DNA of 64,000 nt from Colius striatus (taxonomy: Eukaryota > Chordata > Aves > Coliiformes > Coliidae). The DNA lies in the NCBI RefSeq assembly GCF_028858725.1, contig NC_084773.1, positions 18,236,850 to 18,300,849 of the forward strand, in the 5' to 3' direction. This document shows, piece after piece, positions 1 through 9,000 of this stretch. Both the position numbers and the translations under genes were made by a program. The notes beneath the pieces are model-generated. The model saw nothing but the letters and a program-made list of their open reading frames with translations. It did no database searches and was not told the origin of the DNA. Within the stretch, counting starts at the first letter, position 1, and each line of letters starts with the position of its first letter.

Positions 1-3000
1 GGATGGCAGCTACGAGCTCCTGCAGAAAGCCATCACGTCAGGAGTATTTCCTATCTCGCTGTGGCCGTGCCCTGTGTCACAGGGGAGCTCTTCCACAAAA
101 GAGCTGCTTCTGAAAAACAGTGTGTCACCAACAATTCAGTGGGTTAAGTTTAGCAGAGCTAGTGATAGAAGAGTGCAGGAAGGAGCTATTCTTCCCCTCT
201 GCTTTTCTTCCTTCTCCATTGAGCAAAGTCTTTAAAGACCAGCTCCCTTTGCAGAAGGCTACAGAACTTTTTAGCAAGTGGCACGCATGGAGGCATTCAC
301 AGCCATGATACCTGTGTCTGGTTATTTCCAGTCAAAATAATCTCCTACTCAATTATGGAGAAGAATAGAGAAGCTCAGCCTGACTCACAATCACATGGGG
401 GGAAAAATGAGAGGAGTTGTTCAAGTTCAAAACGTTCAGCTCGCTGTGGAGGAGGATTAGTACCGCTGTGGAAGGAGGCTTTCTCTCCCTCTGCAACAGC
501 ACAGCACTAAGGGATGGAAGAGACCTGAGTCCACTTCCCCGCTGTGCCAAATATACTCCTCCGTTCTTCTCTCCTCCCTCCCCAAGAGAGCATATGAAGT
601 ATTAAACAGCTAGGAATAAGCCCTTGAAAAATGTGATAGCTAGCTGTCAGATACCTCTCTGCCAGATCGCTGCAGCTATGTGGCTGTTCATCTGCAGATC
701 CTCTGCTGCCATCCAGGAAAACGGGATGCAACAGTGCCAGGAACACTCTCATCCACTTTGGTGTCACCTGTGCATTTTGCACCACTGCTAACACTTCTGT
801 GAACAAAACCACATCCAAAATGCTTCATTAGTATTTTGCTGAGCGCAGATCTGGCCTCTGCATGCCAGCCCCCAGTGCCCCATCCCCAATCTGATATCTG
901 GACCCTCTGCAAGCAAGAGGCAAGGTGGGGGCTTATCAACAGTGGTTTAAATCCATCTGCACTTCACTGGCATGAACCTGATGAGTCTGGTGTAAAGAAG
1001 AGGTGAAGGATTCTGAGGTGCAGGCATCTCTGTGTAGAGGCATTTGGTTGAGGCAGGGAAGGCTCCTCCCCTGGCAGAGAGATCAGAACAAGGGCTGGGA
1101 TGTAACTATCAGGCAGAGTTATCCTGGTGTGTCTAGTTCCATGTCAGCCCCTATGGAAGGTGAGGAATCTGCTTCCATAGGGAATGTTAACCCCCTACCT
1201 GCCCTTTTCCCCATCCCTTTAGTTGTTCCTTTAGCACTGCATCTCTCAGCCAGCCCTGCAAGGGAGCTGGCCTCAAATCCCTGGCTCACGCTGCCAAGAG
1301 CACTGTACAGCAGCCTGATCAGGCGAGTGGGCCCGTGAAGAAGGAAGAAACACCATTCCTTGCTGGCTCTCCCCTCGCTACAGGTGGGAGAAAGATGAGC
1401 TAGCAATTTGCTGCTGGCCTGGCAAGATACTAACGAATTCCAGCAGCTCCTGAGCCAGCTCAGCTGTGCTGGCAAGCGTTCAGGGAGAAGAGAAGCGCTA
1501 CCCGCAGGCGCGGAGGAGGGAAGCAGGTGTGTTATTCCCTGTTGCTCACTTGACGGGAGAGATCAGAGAGCTGACACAGGCCACGAGGTCTCCCTTGCTC
1601 TTCCAAAAAGCCATACGCTCTGGGGACAACTGCTCCTCGGTCCCAGGTTGCACTGGGGGCAAGCAGGGTCTGCAGTGGCCCCAGCTCCTCCAGAGTTGGG
1701 GCTGCTGAGGGAACCCTGTGCACAAGTCACTTCACCAACGTGAGAAACGCCTTGAAAATTGCACAAGCACTGAACAAGCCGTGGGTAATTCTGTGTCACG
1801 GTAAGACATTGGTGCAAATGAGAAACCTAACAACTGAAAACAGCTCAGATGTACTGGTAGGAAGCAAAAAAAACCCAGCCTCAATTATCTGTCCCTTTAT
1901 TTCCTTCCCTCTCTCAGGATTTCTTTGCTTTCCTAACACTAGCAATAAATGACAGATACAAAGCAGATCCGTGGGCAAACAAAGTCCCGTGGATGATACA
2001 GATTGCCCTCAACATATCTCTGGGCCAAACACTAGGTTTGGTTACAGCACTGTTTAAATGCCAGGAGTTCAGCAGAGCTGCTCTGGATGGCTGGTGGCAC
2101 AATCGAGGTGGATGCCCGGCCCCTGCCCCACATAGCGAGACTTTCTGAAACCAGGCGGAAAGACGTGCTCGAAAGCTGCTCCTCTGACATCCGTTTCTGA
2201 GGCTGCTGCAGATGATTTAATTGCTATCGTTTCTGGAATAAAGCTGAATTTACTGATGGCTTTTAATAGAATGCTCAAAAAGGATTTCAGACGTGTCCTT
2301 CATAAGAGGCCATGAAGGAAACTCGGTAATAGTACGCTAATTGCATTTGCATCTCCAGCGAGCCCAGGGCTGGGCGGCAGTGCCTTAGCAAAGCACACAG
2401 AGAGGCCCTGCCCTACATACAAATGAATGGGAGAGAGGGGACGAGGATCTGCGTCTCACTAGCCTATGTTAATTAAACCTCTTGTTATAAACCCACACTA
2501 ACTGCATAGGTGCATCAGCAGAAGCTCTGTGCTACTCTGGCCAAAAGTGTTTTACCCAGCTCACAAACACTTGTCTCGTGAAACTGAGCCCAGGAGCTTT
2601 GCTAAGCTCCTGTGCCACACAGAAACCCTACAAGCATCCATGTGGGTTAGGGAGACTTTGGCATCTCCCCTCCCGTTCTGCCTCCTCAGCAAACCCAGTC
2701 AGACTCTAAACTGCAGAGGCAGCTTTTCCTGAATGTCAGAGGGAACCATTTGCCACAGGAGCTTGCTGCAGCCCTCCTTCCCCTGCAAACCTCCCTGCTC
2801 TGCAAGGGACTGCCGCTGCAACAGGCGCTACCGGACGGCTTCCCCTGCGTGCAAAGAGAGTTAAACGGCTCTTTCGTACGGCTGCCTCCGGCAAAGGCAC
2901 GCTGGCGAGCGTGACACGGGAGTAGCACTGATGTTCGGATACACTGATCGATGTACACACATCACATTCGGACACACATATCGCTGTAGGTATCCACCCG

Positions 3001-3080
3001 TGCGAACATGGGCGGATACACACCTGTGTCACGCACGCAGCTATGTCGGCTCCATCAGCAATGAACATCAGCATTCCGCC
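1..3080. other. Gene-free left flank, upstream of GPR27
   Basis: No coding exon is recognised on either strand. Open frames here are short and show no domain, and they look like chance frames. In mammals the neighbouring gene on this side is EIF4E3, transcribed on the opposite strand to GPR27, so this could be its promoter flank or first intron. I searched by eye for the diagnostic EIF4E3 first-exon residues (a tryptophan-rich block around SSWTFW) and did not find them. The only notable motif is a tandem POU-type site near 2341. GC content rises sharply after about 3080. Confidence 0.5.
2341..2352 (+). promoter_or_regulatory. Tandem TTGCAT / octamer-like POU site
   Basis: Two abutting TTGCAT hexamers (2341-2346 and 2347-2352) create the octamer variant ATTTGCAT at 2345-2352, directly preceded by TAA. 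POU-domain factors bind such sites. The surrounding 2200-2350 segment is homeodomain-site rich. Function is inferred only; a 12-bp motif can occur by chance. Confidence 0.2.
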
Positions 3081-3349
3081 TCCTGAAAGGCCCGCGGGGG
3101 CTCTCGAGTGGCCGGACATCCCTCCCACCACCCCCGCAGGGATCCCCGCGCCTCCCTCCGATACCCCCGAGGCCAGTCTCCGCGCCCAGCCCCGCCGCTC
3201 CCTGCCCACTCCCGCTCCGCCCCGCGGCTCCGGCGGCAGAGGGGCGGGCGCCGGCGGGGCCCGGGCTGCGGGCGGCTCCGCTCCGCGCCCCTCCGCTCCA
3301 TCCCCGCTGCAGCAGCGGAACCTCCGCGCCGCTCCGCGCCGCTGCGCGC

Positions 3350-3359
3350 GTGACTCAGC
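3350..3359 (+). promoter_or_regulatory. AP-1 / antioxidant-response-like site GTGACTCAGC
   Basis: The decamer GTGACTCAGC fits the antioxidant response element core (RTGACnnnGC) and contains an AP-1 heptamer TGACTCA. It lies inside the CpG island, about 540 bp upstream of the GPR27 start codon and next to NRF1-like GCGC half sites. CNC-bZIP/MAF or AP-1 binding is inferred from the motif alone. Confidence 0.3.
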
Positions 3360-3397
3360 CCCGCGCTGCGCAGGGGCCTGACTGCGCGGGGAGGGGG

Positions 3398-3462
3398 AAC
3401 AGAGGCGGGGCGGGGGGAGGGAAGGAAGAAGGAGGGAAGGAAAGGGGAGGAAGGGAGGGGGA
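3398..3462 (+). promoter_or_regulatory. G-rich purine tract, possible G-quadruplex
   Basis: An almost uninterrupted purine run on the + strand with many GGG to GGGGGG runs separated by short spacers (for example GGGGCGGGGGGAGGG near 3404). It sits in the presumed GPR27 core promoter. Such tracts can form G-quadruplexes or triplex DNA and bind Sp1/MAZ-type proteins. This is motif evidence only. Confidence 0.4.
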
Positions 3463-3628
3463 TTTACCCCATTGTCCTCAGCGGGAGCTGGGCAGAGCCG
3501 CCGCCGCCGCTGTGCGCAGGCTCGGCCGGCCCCCTCGCCCGGCGCGGAGGGAGCAGCTCGCCGGCGGTAAGGGGGTGGCTCCGCGCCGCTCCTCGCCTCG
3601 CCCCCCGCCCAGCGCATCCCCCAGCGCC

Positions 3629-3661
3629 ATGGGGCGGCGGCGGCGCCGGGCGCGGCCGTAG
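3629..3661 (+). CDS. Upstream ORF 1 in the GPR27 leader (10 codons)
   Basis: ATG with a strong context (G at -3, G at +4) opens a 10-residue, arginine-rich frame (MGRRRRRARP) that stops at 3659-3661, about 225 nt before the GPR27 start. If transcription starts upstream of 3629, scanning ribosomes would meet this ORF first. That would lower or regulate GPR27 translation. The transcription start is not known from sequence, so inclusion in the mRNA is inferred. Confidence 0.35.
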   Translation: MGRRRRRARP

Positions 3662-3685
3662 GGCGGCCGCGGGGAGCGGAGCCGC

Positions 3686-3817
3686 ATGGCCCGCGGGGAG
3701 CGCGGCGGCAGCGCCCCGCGGCGCCGGGGCGGCGGGGGAAGCGCGGCGGCGGCGGCGGGCAGGCGGGGGGCTCCGGCCGGCGCGGCCCTCGGGCCCGGCG
3801 CGCTGCCGCGGCGCTGA
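3686..3817 (+). CDS. Upstream ORF 2 in the GPR27 leader (43 codons)
   Basis: ATG at 3686 (context C at -3, G at +4) opens a 43-residue frame rich in Gly, Ala and Arg that ends with TGA at 3815-3817, 69 nt before the GPR27 ATG. The composition simply mirrors the GC-rich leader, and no domain is present. The spacing would allow re-initiation at GPR27. It is a candidate regulatory uORF rather than a functional peptide. Confidence 0.3.
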   Translation: MARGERGGSAPRRRGGGGSAAAAAGRRGAPAGAALGPGALPRR

Positions 3818-3846
3818 GACCCCGGCCCTGCCCGCGCCGCGCCGCC

Positions 3847-3881
3847 GAGGAGGAGGAGGAGGAGGAGAAGGAGGAGGAAGG
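3847..3881 (+). repeat. (GGA)n microsatellite just before the GPR27 ATG
   Basis: Imperfect GAG/GGA triplet run of about 35 nt ending 5 nt before the start codon, interrupted by two AAG variants. It is purine-only on the sense strand. It lies in the 5' UTR, so length changes would not shift the reading frame but could affect leader structure. Confidence 0.8.
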
Positions 3882-3886
3882 ACCCG

Positions 3887-5029
3887 ATGGCGAACAGCAG
3901 CGAGCTGGGGAGCAGCAGCAGCCCGCACCTGCCCAGCGCCGGCGGCCTGCTGAGCGCCTCCGGGCTGAAGCTGGCCACCCTGGGCTTGATCCTCTGCGTC
4001 AGCCTGGCCGGCAACGTGCTTTTCGCCTGGCTCATCCTCAAGGACCGGCACCTGCACCGCGCCCCGTACTACCTGCTGCTGGACCTCTGCCTGGCCGACG
4101 GGCTCCGCTCGCTGGCCTGCTTCCCCTTCGTCATGCTGTCGGTGCGCAGCGGGGCCGCCTGGCCCCACGGGCCCCTCAGCTGCAAGGTGCTGGCCTTCCT
4201 GGCTGTGCTCTTCTGCTTCCACGCCGCCTTCCTGCTCTTCTGCGTGGGGGTCACACGCTACATGGCCATCGCCCACCACCGCTTCTACGCCAAGCGCATG
4301 ACAGGCTGGACCTGCCTGGCCGTGGTGTGCATGGTGTGGACCCTCTCCATGGCCATGGCCTTCCCCCCGGTCTTTGATGTGGGCACCTACAAGTTCATCC
4401 GAGAGGAGGAGCAGTGCATCTTCGAGCACCGCTACGTCAAGGCCAACGACACGCTGGGCTTCATGCTCATGCTGGCGGCTGTCATTGCAGCCACCCACCT
4501 GGTGTACATCAAGCTGCTCTTCTTCATCCATGGCCACCGCAAGATGAAGCCAGCCCAACTGGTACCGGCCATCAGCCAGAACTGGACCTTCCACGGGCCG
4601 GGAGCCACTGGCCAAGCGGCTGCAAACTGGACAGCTGGCTTTGGCAGGGGGCCCACACCGCCCACCCTTGTGGGCATAAGGCAGGCCACCCACAGCCAGA
4701 TCAAGAGGCTGCTAGTGCTGGAGGAGTTTAAGATGGAGAAAAGGCTCTGCAAGATGTTCTACATGATCACCTTGCTCTTCCTGCTTCTCTGGTCCCCCTA
4801 CATCGTGGCCTGCTACCTACGCGTCTTCATTAAGGCCAGCTCCATCCCCCAGGTCTACCTGACCACGTCCGTCTGGATGACGTTTGCCCAGGCAGGGGTC
4901 AACCCCATCCTCTGCTTCATCTTCAACAAGGAGCTCAGGGTCTGTCTCCGAGCCCACTTCCCGTGCTGCCAAAGCATCCAGAGCACCCAGGGCACCATCC
5001 TTTGTGATCTCAAGAGCTTCGGGATGTAG
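3887..5029 (+). CDS. GPR27: GPR27 (SREB1), orphan class A G-protein-coupled receptor
   Basis: Intronless 380-residue seven-transmembrane receptor, close to the roughly 375-residue mammalian GPR27. The start follows a GGA tract and gives an N-terminus MANSSE with an N-glycosylation site at Asn3. TM segments lie at about 27-50, 60-85, 99-121, 141-163, 188-213, 288-312 and 320-346. Visible landmarks are GN43 in TM1, LAD71 in TM2, Cys99 with Cys177 for the extracellular disulfide, TRY 123-125 replacing DRY, WSP 302-304 in TM6 and NP 339-340 in TM7. The long third loop carries the SREB-family hallmark NWTFHGPGATGQAAANWTAG (232-251), and FPCC 358-361 is a likely palmitoylation site. The family (GPR27, GPR85, GPR173) is the most conserved orphan GPCR group. 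GPR27 is reported in brain and pancreatic beta cells and acts at the plasma membrane; its ligand is unknown. GPR27 is preferred over its paralogues because of the MANxSE start, the GLKLATL stretch and the CDLK C-terminus. PROK2 lies downstream on the other strand, matching vertebrate synteny. Confidence 0.96.
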   Translation: MANSSELGSSSSPHLPSAGGLLSASGLKLATLGLILCVSLAGNVLFAWLILKDRHLHRAPYYLLLDLCLADGLRSLACFPFVMLSVRSGAAWPHGPLSCKVLAFLAVLFCFHAAFLLFCVGVTRYMAIAHHRFYAKRMTGWTCLAVVCMVWTLSMAMAFPPVFDVGTYKFIREEEQCIFEHRYVKANDTLGFMLMLAAVIAATHLVYIKLLFFIHGHRKMKPAQLVPAISQNWTFHGPGATGQAAANWTAGFGRGPTPPTLVGIRQATHSQIKRLLVLEEFKMEKRLCKMFYMITLLFLLLWSPYIVACYLRVFIKASSIPQVYLTTSVWMTFAQAGVNPILCFIFNKELRVCLRAHFPCCQSIQSTQGTILCDLKSFGM

Positions 5030-5143
5030 GGGGGCTTTACTCTTTCTATTAAAAAAAGAAAGATGGATAGGACTTTCCATGTTTCTGCATATGGTCTCCA
5101 GAGAGTGTGACCTGTGGGGGACATACTAACCTACCACCCAGCA

Positions 5144-5173
5144 CCCAAACCTTAGGCTGTAAGAAGCTGTTTT
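5144..5173 (+). repeat. Copy 1 of a duplicated 30-bp 3' UTR element
   Basis: This 30-bp segment begins CCCAAACCTTAGGC and ends GAAGCTGTTTT. It recurs 116 bp downstream at 5260-5289 with a single mismatch (T5158 versus A5274). Flanks are unrelated, so this is not a simple tandem array. Confidence 0.9.
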
Positions 5174-5259
5174 ATTTATTTTTCTATATTTTGCGTATGC
5201 TCTCTTCAGAACATAACAAAAGTTGCTGTCTATGGGAACAGGTACTTGAGCAGAACACC

Positions 5260-5289
5260 CCCAAACCTTAGGCAGTAAGAAGCTGTTTT
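5260..5289 (+). repeat. Copy 2 of the duplicated 30-bp 3' UTR element
   Basis: Second copy of the element at 5144-5173, 29 of 30 positions identical, same orientation. Both lie in the inferred GPR27 3' UTR, so both would be present in the same transcript. Confidence 0.9.
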
Positions 5290-5776
5290 TCCTTTGTGAT
5301 TGTGTGGTTTTTAAACAAAACAGGGCTCCGAGTTTCTGGTCTTGCTTCTAACATTTCTAGACATGATTCCAACAGATAACGGATTAAGGCCATGACACTG
5401 TTTGGTTTTTGTTTCCCTAATTCCTGTCTGTTTTGATAAAGGCTTAACAATTTTACTCATGTAATATTTGATAAGGGCCAAGACAATTTTATACTAAAGT
5501 TATTTTTGATGACCTCAAGAGGTGTTGTTTTACTATTATTTGATTTTAAGCGAAGACCAAGAAGAGGACACTCCTAATGTGGTCAGAAGTCGGTTTTTGG
5601 TGGGAGCAGTTGAGTTCATTCATTCTCAAATGGTTTTGAGTCTTTGGAGCAGTTATAACTTTTGCTTGACATGCAAACAGTGTAGAACTAATTTCAATTT
5701 TCTTGTTGCACTATTCATTTGGTAATATTTCAGAACTATTTGTGAAACGTGGTTTTAAAATACCAACTTTAAAAAT

Positions 5777-5782
5777 AATAAA
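5777..5782 (+). terminator. Polyadenylation signal AATAAA (proximal)
   Basis: Canonical hexamer about 750 nt after the GPR27 stop codon, in AT-rich sequence. Confidence 0.4.
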
Positions 5783-5886
5783 CTATAGCAGTTTTTAAAG
5801 CCTAGATTGAAATTCATATTTTACTGCCTTTATAGGAAGTTATCTACAAACCTGGGTAATACTTGTACATTTTGACTGTTTTCTTT

Positions 5887-5892
5887 AATAAA
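5887..5892 (+). terminator. Polyadenylation signal AATAAA (best candidate)
   Basis: Canonical hexamer followed within 30 nt by a T/G-rich stretch (TGTATGTAATTGTTT) that resembles a downstream element, which makes it the most convincing GPR27 3' end. Confidence 0.5.
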
Positions 5893-6073
5893 ATGTTGAA
5901 AACCTTTACTGTATGTAATTGTTTCAGAATGGCAGCATTCTGCTTTGCTGGCAAATAACTTGTGTATGTGGAAGGTTGTATGTCTTGTGTCTGAAGTAGA
6001 TCTCGCAGCTGAGGTTATTATGGACAAGCACAATCCTGATTTGCTGTTAGATCTCAATTTAGGTGTTTATACC

Positions 6074-6079
6074 AATAAA
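6074..6079 (+). terminator. Polyadenylation signal AATAAA (distal)
   Basis: Third canonical hexamer, about 1.05 kb after the stop codon; could give a longer GPR27 transcript. Confidence 0.35.
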
Positions 6080-6090
6080 AGTGACTAAAG

Positions 6091-9000
6091 CTATTTTTAA
6101 GGAGACTTAAGTTCATGATGGGCAACAGGTTTAAATAGCATAATTCTGTATGTCTACTGAAACCACATTTCTGGTTTAGCTAATGGCTCCTTTGTTAATG
6201 CTAGAAAAGAGTGTGTAGCTGTGAATGGCTAATTTTAGGTGGCAAAGCAGTTTCTTAACATGGTGGCTTGGTTAATACTGTACTCGATTATAAACTATAT
6301 TCTTAAGGGGTAACCTGCACTTATTAAGCATGGCATTTTAACCTGCTTTGTTCTTGTACAAAAACCTTCTCAGAAAGTATTTTAACTGGCAGCCTGACAC
6401 AACTTTTTAGCCATCTGGGAGGAAGCAGTTCCTGACATGCTTGCTTTCTGATGTAACGGTTAACAAACGTTGATGATGGCAGTGCTGGAACGAGTCCCAC
6501 ACAAAGCGACAGCGAGACTCAGTTTCCATGAAGAAATCTATGTCTGTGCTAAGCATATTTCTATCAAGAGTAGTCCAAAGTTGTTAGACATCATCTGAGA
6601 AATTGTCCTGACTGTGAAGTAAGCACAGAAGAGACCATGTGACAGATGAGAAGAGGGATAAGGTGGCAGCTTCGGATTTAGAGAATGAAATGCAGTGGGG
6701 TTTCTGGTTTGGTTTCGTGTCGTGCTCTCCACCCCAAACTGAGATTTGAACACCAGGGAGGCAACACTTCTTGAAGTACATAAGGAGAAGCTTTCAGTTT
6801 GAGGTGTCTGTGTAGCTGCAGAGAAGATAGGCGGGGAAGAAGGAGCTGTACTGATACTGCCAGAGCTGGGCTGAGAAATATGACCAAGGATGGGGTATCT
6901 TAAAAAAGTGAGACTTAATGATCATTTCAAAAGCTGCTTGAAAACACACCTAAGTACAGAAGAGAAGTTGTCAATAACTTCACAGCAGAAGCTGGTTATC
7001 AGTGCTAATTATATCTTCATCCTGGAAGATCAGATCATTAGAGAGTAATTGGGTAGAGTTGTGTTACAAAGGGTAGGGACAAAGCAACAATGCTGCTGCT
7101 GGGAATCATGTTCCTTAGTTTACCTTATTTGACTGTTTCACTGTTGGGTCTTTTCCAACTTTTGCAGAATAATAGTTCCTTAAAACTTAGGAAGCTCACT
7201 ATGTAGGGGCTTAGAATTGTGATCTCTACCTCAAATCTTGCCTTCTTTCCTAATCCTACAGTACCGAAGCCAATGTTTTCTTTCTCTTACTCTATTAAGA
7301 ATGCCTGATATTTTGGCATCCTGTCTCTCTTCCAGGCTATAAGTAGTATGGTTATGATTCTATTTAAGCCACAGAGATGGGAGAATAGTTATTTTAAAAC
7401 CTCCTTAAAAGCTGCAAGGACCAGATTTTTCATTTCTAAAAAAATTAAGCACGAGTTATATAGTCAATCACATACATGGGGGATAAAAATTCACCTTTAC
7501 ATGACCTGGTGCTTTTATTTAAACTTAGCTTATGAAGCTGTGCTGCTGTGTTGAATGTCAATGTCCGTGCACAGGCATCCCCCCCTATCTGAATGATGCC
7601 CTCACTAGATGGGTGAGTAATTCTTACCCACTGAAGATAATGGATGCTTTGCTGTCACTCATCAGTGGCAGCCAGACCTGACCTTGCTACAGCAAAAGGA
7701 TAAAGAAAAAAATTAGAAGCAATGACTGAGAACCATGCCTTTTGCTTGCATGTAGCTTCCAGAGCTGTCTCGGGTCTTCTGACCTACTCCTAAGGTGGAT
7801 TCAGCACTGTTTGAAGTTAATTTTGTCTTTTAGGTACTTGTAATATCAGATTATGATCCTGGCCATGCTAGTACAAAAGAGAAGGAATTCTAGTAGCTTT
7901 AATTCAGGGTTTAGATGAGTGTTGTACAAGAAGGCTTCATTTTGGAAAGTGTGAAACTAAACATCAAGGACAGACACGTGGCAGAAAATGGAATAGTGCT
8001 CAGTGCTGGCACTCCACCAAGCACCACTTTGGAAGTCTGTCCTGCTGACTGAGAGTACAGCAAGGAGCTGTGTTCAACCAGAGAGGGCTGGGAAGGCACC
8101 AGAGGATAAATATTGCTTCAGAAATCTAAGAAAATACAACAAAGTTGCTCCCCAAAAAATCCCCATTTCCAAAGCACAGCGTTAAACACATTCTCACAGC
8201 ATTCTTTAGTCTACATATGGGAAAATTGGGTCACAGAGATTAAATGCTTTGACCCAGATCAGAGAAGGGGTGTCAAGGAGGATGAAAACCTGCTCTGGAT
8301 AACACAAGTAGAGAAATAACATTAGGTAGGGACAAGGGTCTGAGCACAGGGAGCCATCCCTAGTGGTGCTGGGACCTGAAATGTGCAGCTGTAAGCCTCC
8401 ACACTCCCAAATGCCCGTCCAAAAACCAGAGTGCTGTTGGTCTTGCTCTCAAGTGCTAATGGCTGAGACTTTATGAGCACTGGGTGTTAATAATTACCTC
8501 CCACATCCATGTGAGAAGTTATTGCAACTTGTTGTGCAAGTCCTGGCCTCACTTAAGAAAACTCATTGATCTGAACCCCTCTCCCCATCCCCACTGGCCA
8601 AAATACAAGTACTTGGAGGGTTTGGTGAGCTGCGTGGCAGTGGGACCCTCCCAGCACTTCCATCTGCCTGGGCTTGATCAGGATACAGATTGAATCTTCT
8701 CTGTACCCTCCAGGCAAATGTATGATAGTTTTCCATACTCTGGGCTTCGCAAGTGCTGAGTATCACAGGAAATACCAGCAGCATCTCCCTCAGAGATTCT
8801 TCACAGCCTGGCTCACAGCACACTTGCTTTTATGTATCTGTGGTGAAGAATTGCAGTTGCTCTGGAAAAAAAAGTCTTGATTGCTGTTGGCATCTTCACT
8901 TACTCACCAGGTATTTAACACATTTTTTTGCAAACTTTCCCAGTCGAAATCTCCAGGTCAGTGGAGGTTTTTAGCATAAACTTAAATGTCAGGCTAGCTT

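Larger units (their letters stand above)
3085..4700. other. CpG island over the GPR27 promoter and 5' CDS
   Basis: CpG dinucleotides and G+C are very dense from about 3085, through the inferred 5' UTR, and well into the coding region. They thin out after about 4500. This pattern is typical of a constitutively unmethylated promoter. GC boxes (GGGGCGGGG near 3404) are present and no TATA box is evident. The same island may serve a divergent minus-strand promoter (EIF4E3 in mammals), but no minus-strand exon could be demonstrated. Confidence 0.8.
5030..6090 (+). other. GPR27: Inferred GPR27 3' UTR
   Basis: After the stop codon GC content drops abruptly to an AT-rich, T-rich sequence with ATTTA-type elements (for example TTTATTTATTTTT at 5171) and three AATAAA signals within about 1 kb. 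No reading frame of interest is present. The 3' end probably falls near 5910 or 6100. The extent is inferred from the polyadenylation signals, not observed. Confidence 0.6.

Noticed and set aside
3561-3570. Good-looking splice donor GGCG/GTAAGG upstream of GPR27
   Set aside because: GPR27 is intronless in other vertebrates and no convincing acceptor lies between it and the ATG; a leader intron cannot be supported.
2736-3617. 293-codon minus-strand frame, possible EIF4E3 exon 1
   Set aside because: It is low-complexity Ala/Arg/Pro/Gly-rich sequence from the CpG island and lacks the conserved EIF4E3 N-terminal residues.
3464-4693. 409-codon open frame on the minus strand over GPR27
   Set aside because: It is the antisense shadow of the GC-rich GPR27 leader and coding region; its content mirrors the receptor codons and shows no domain.
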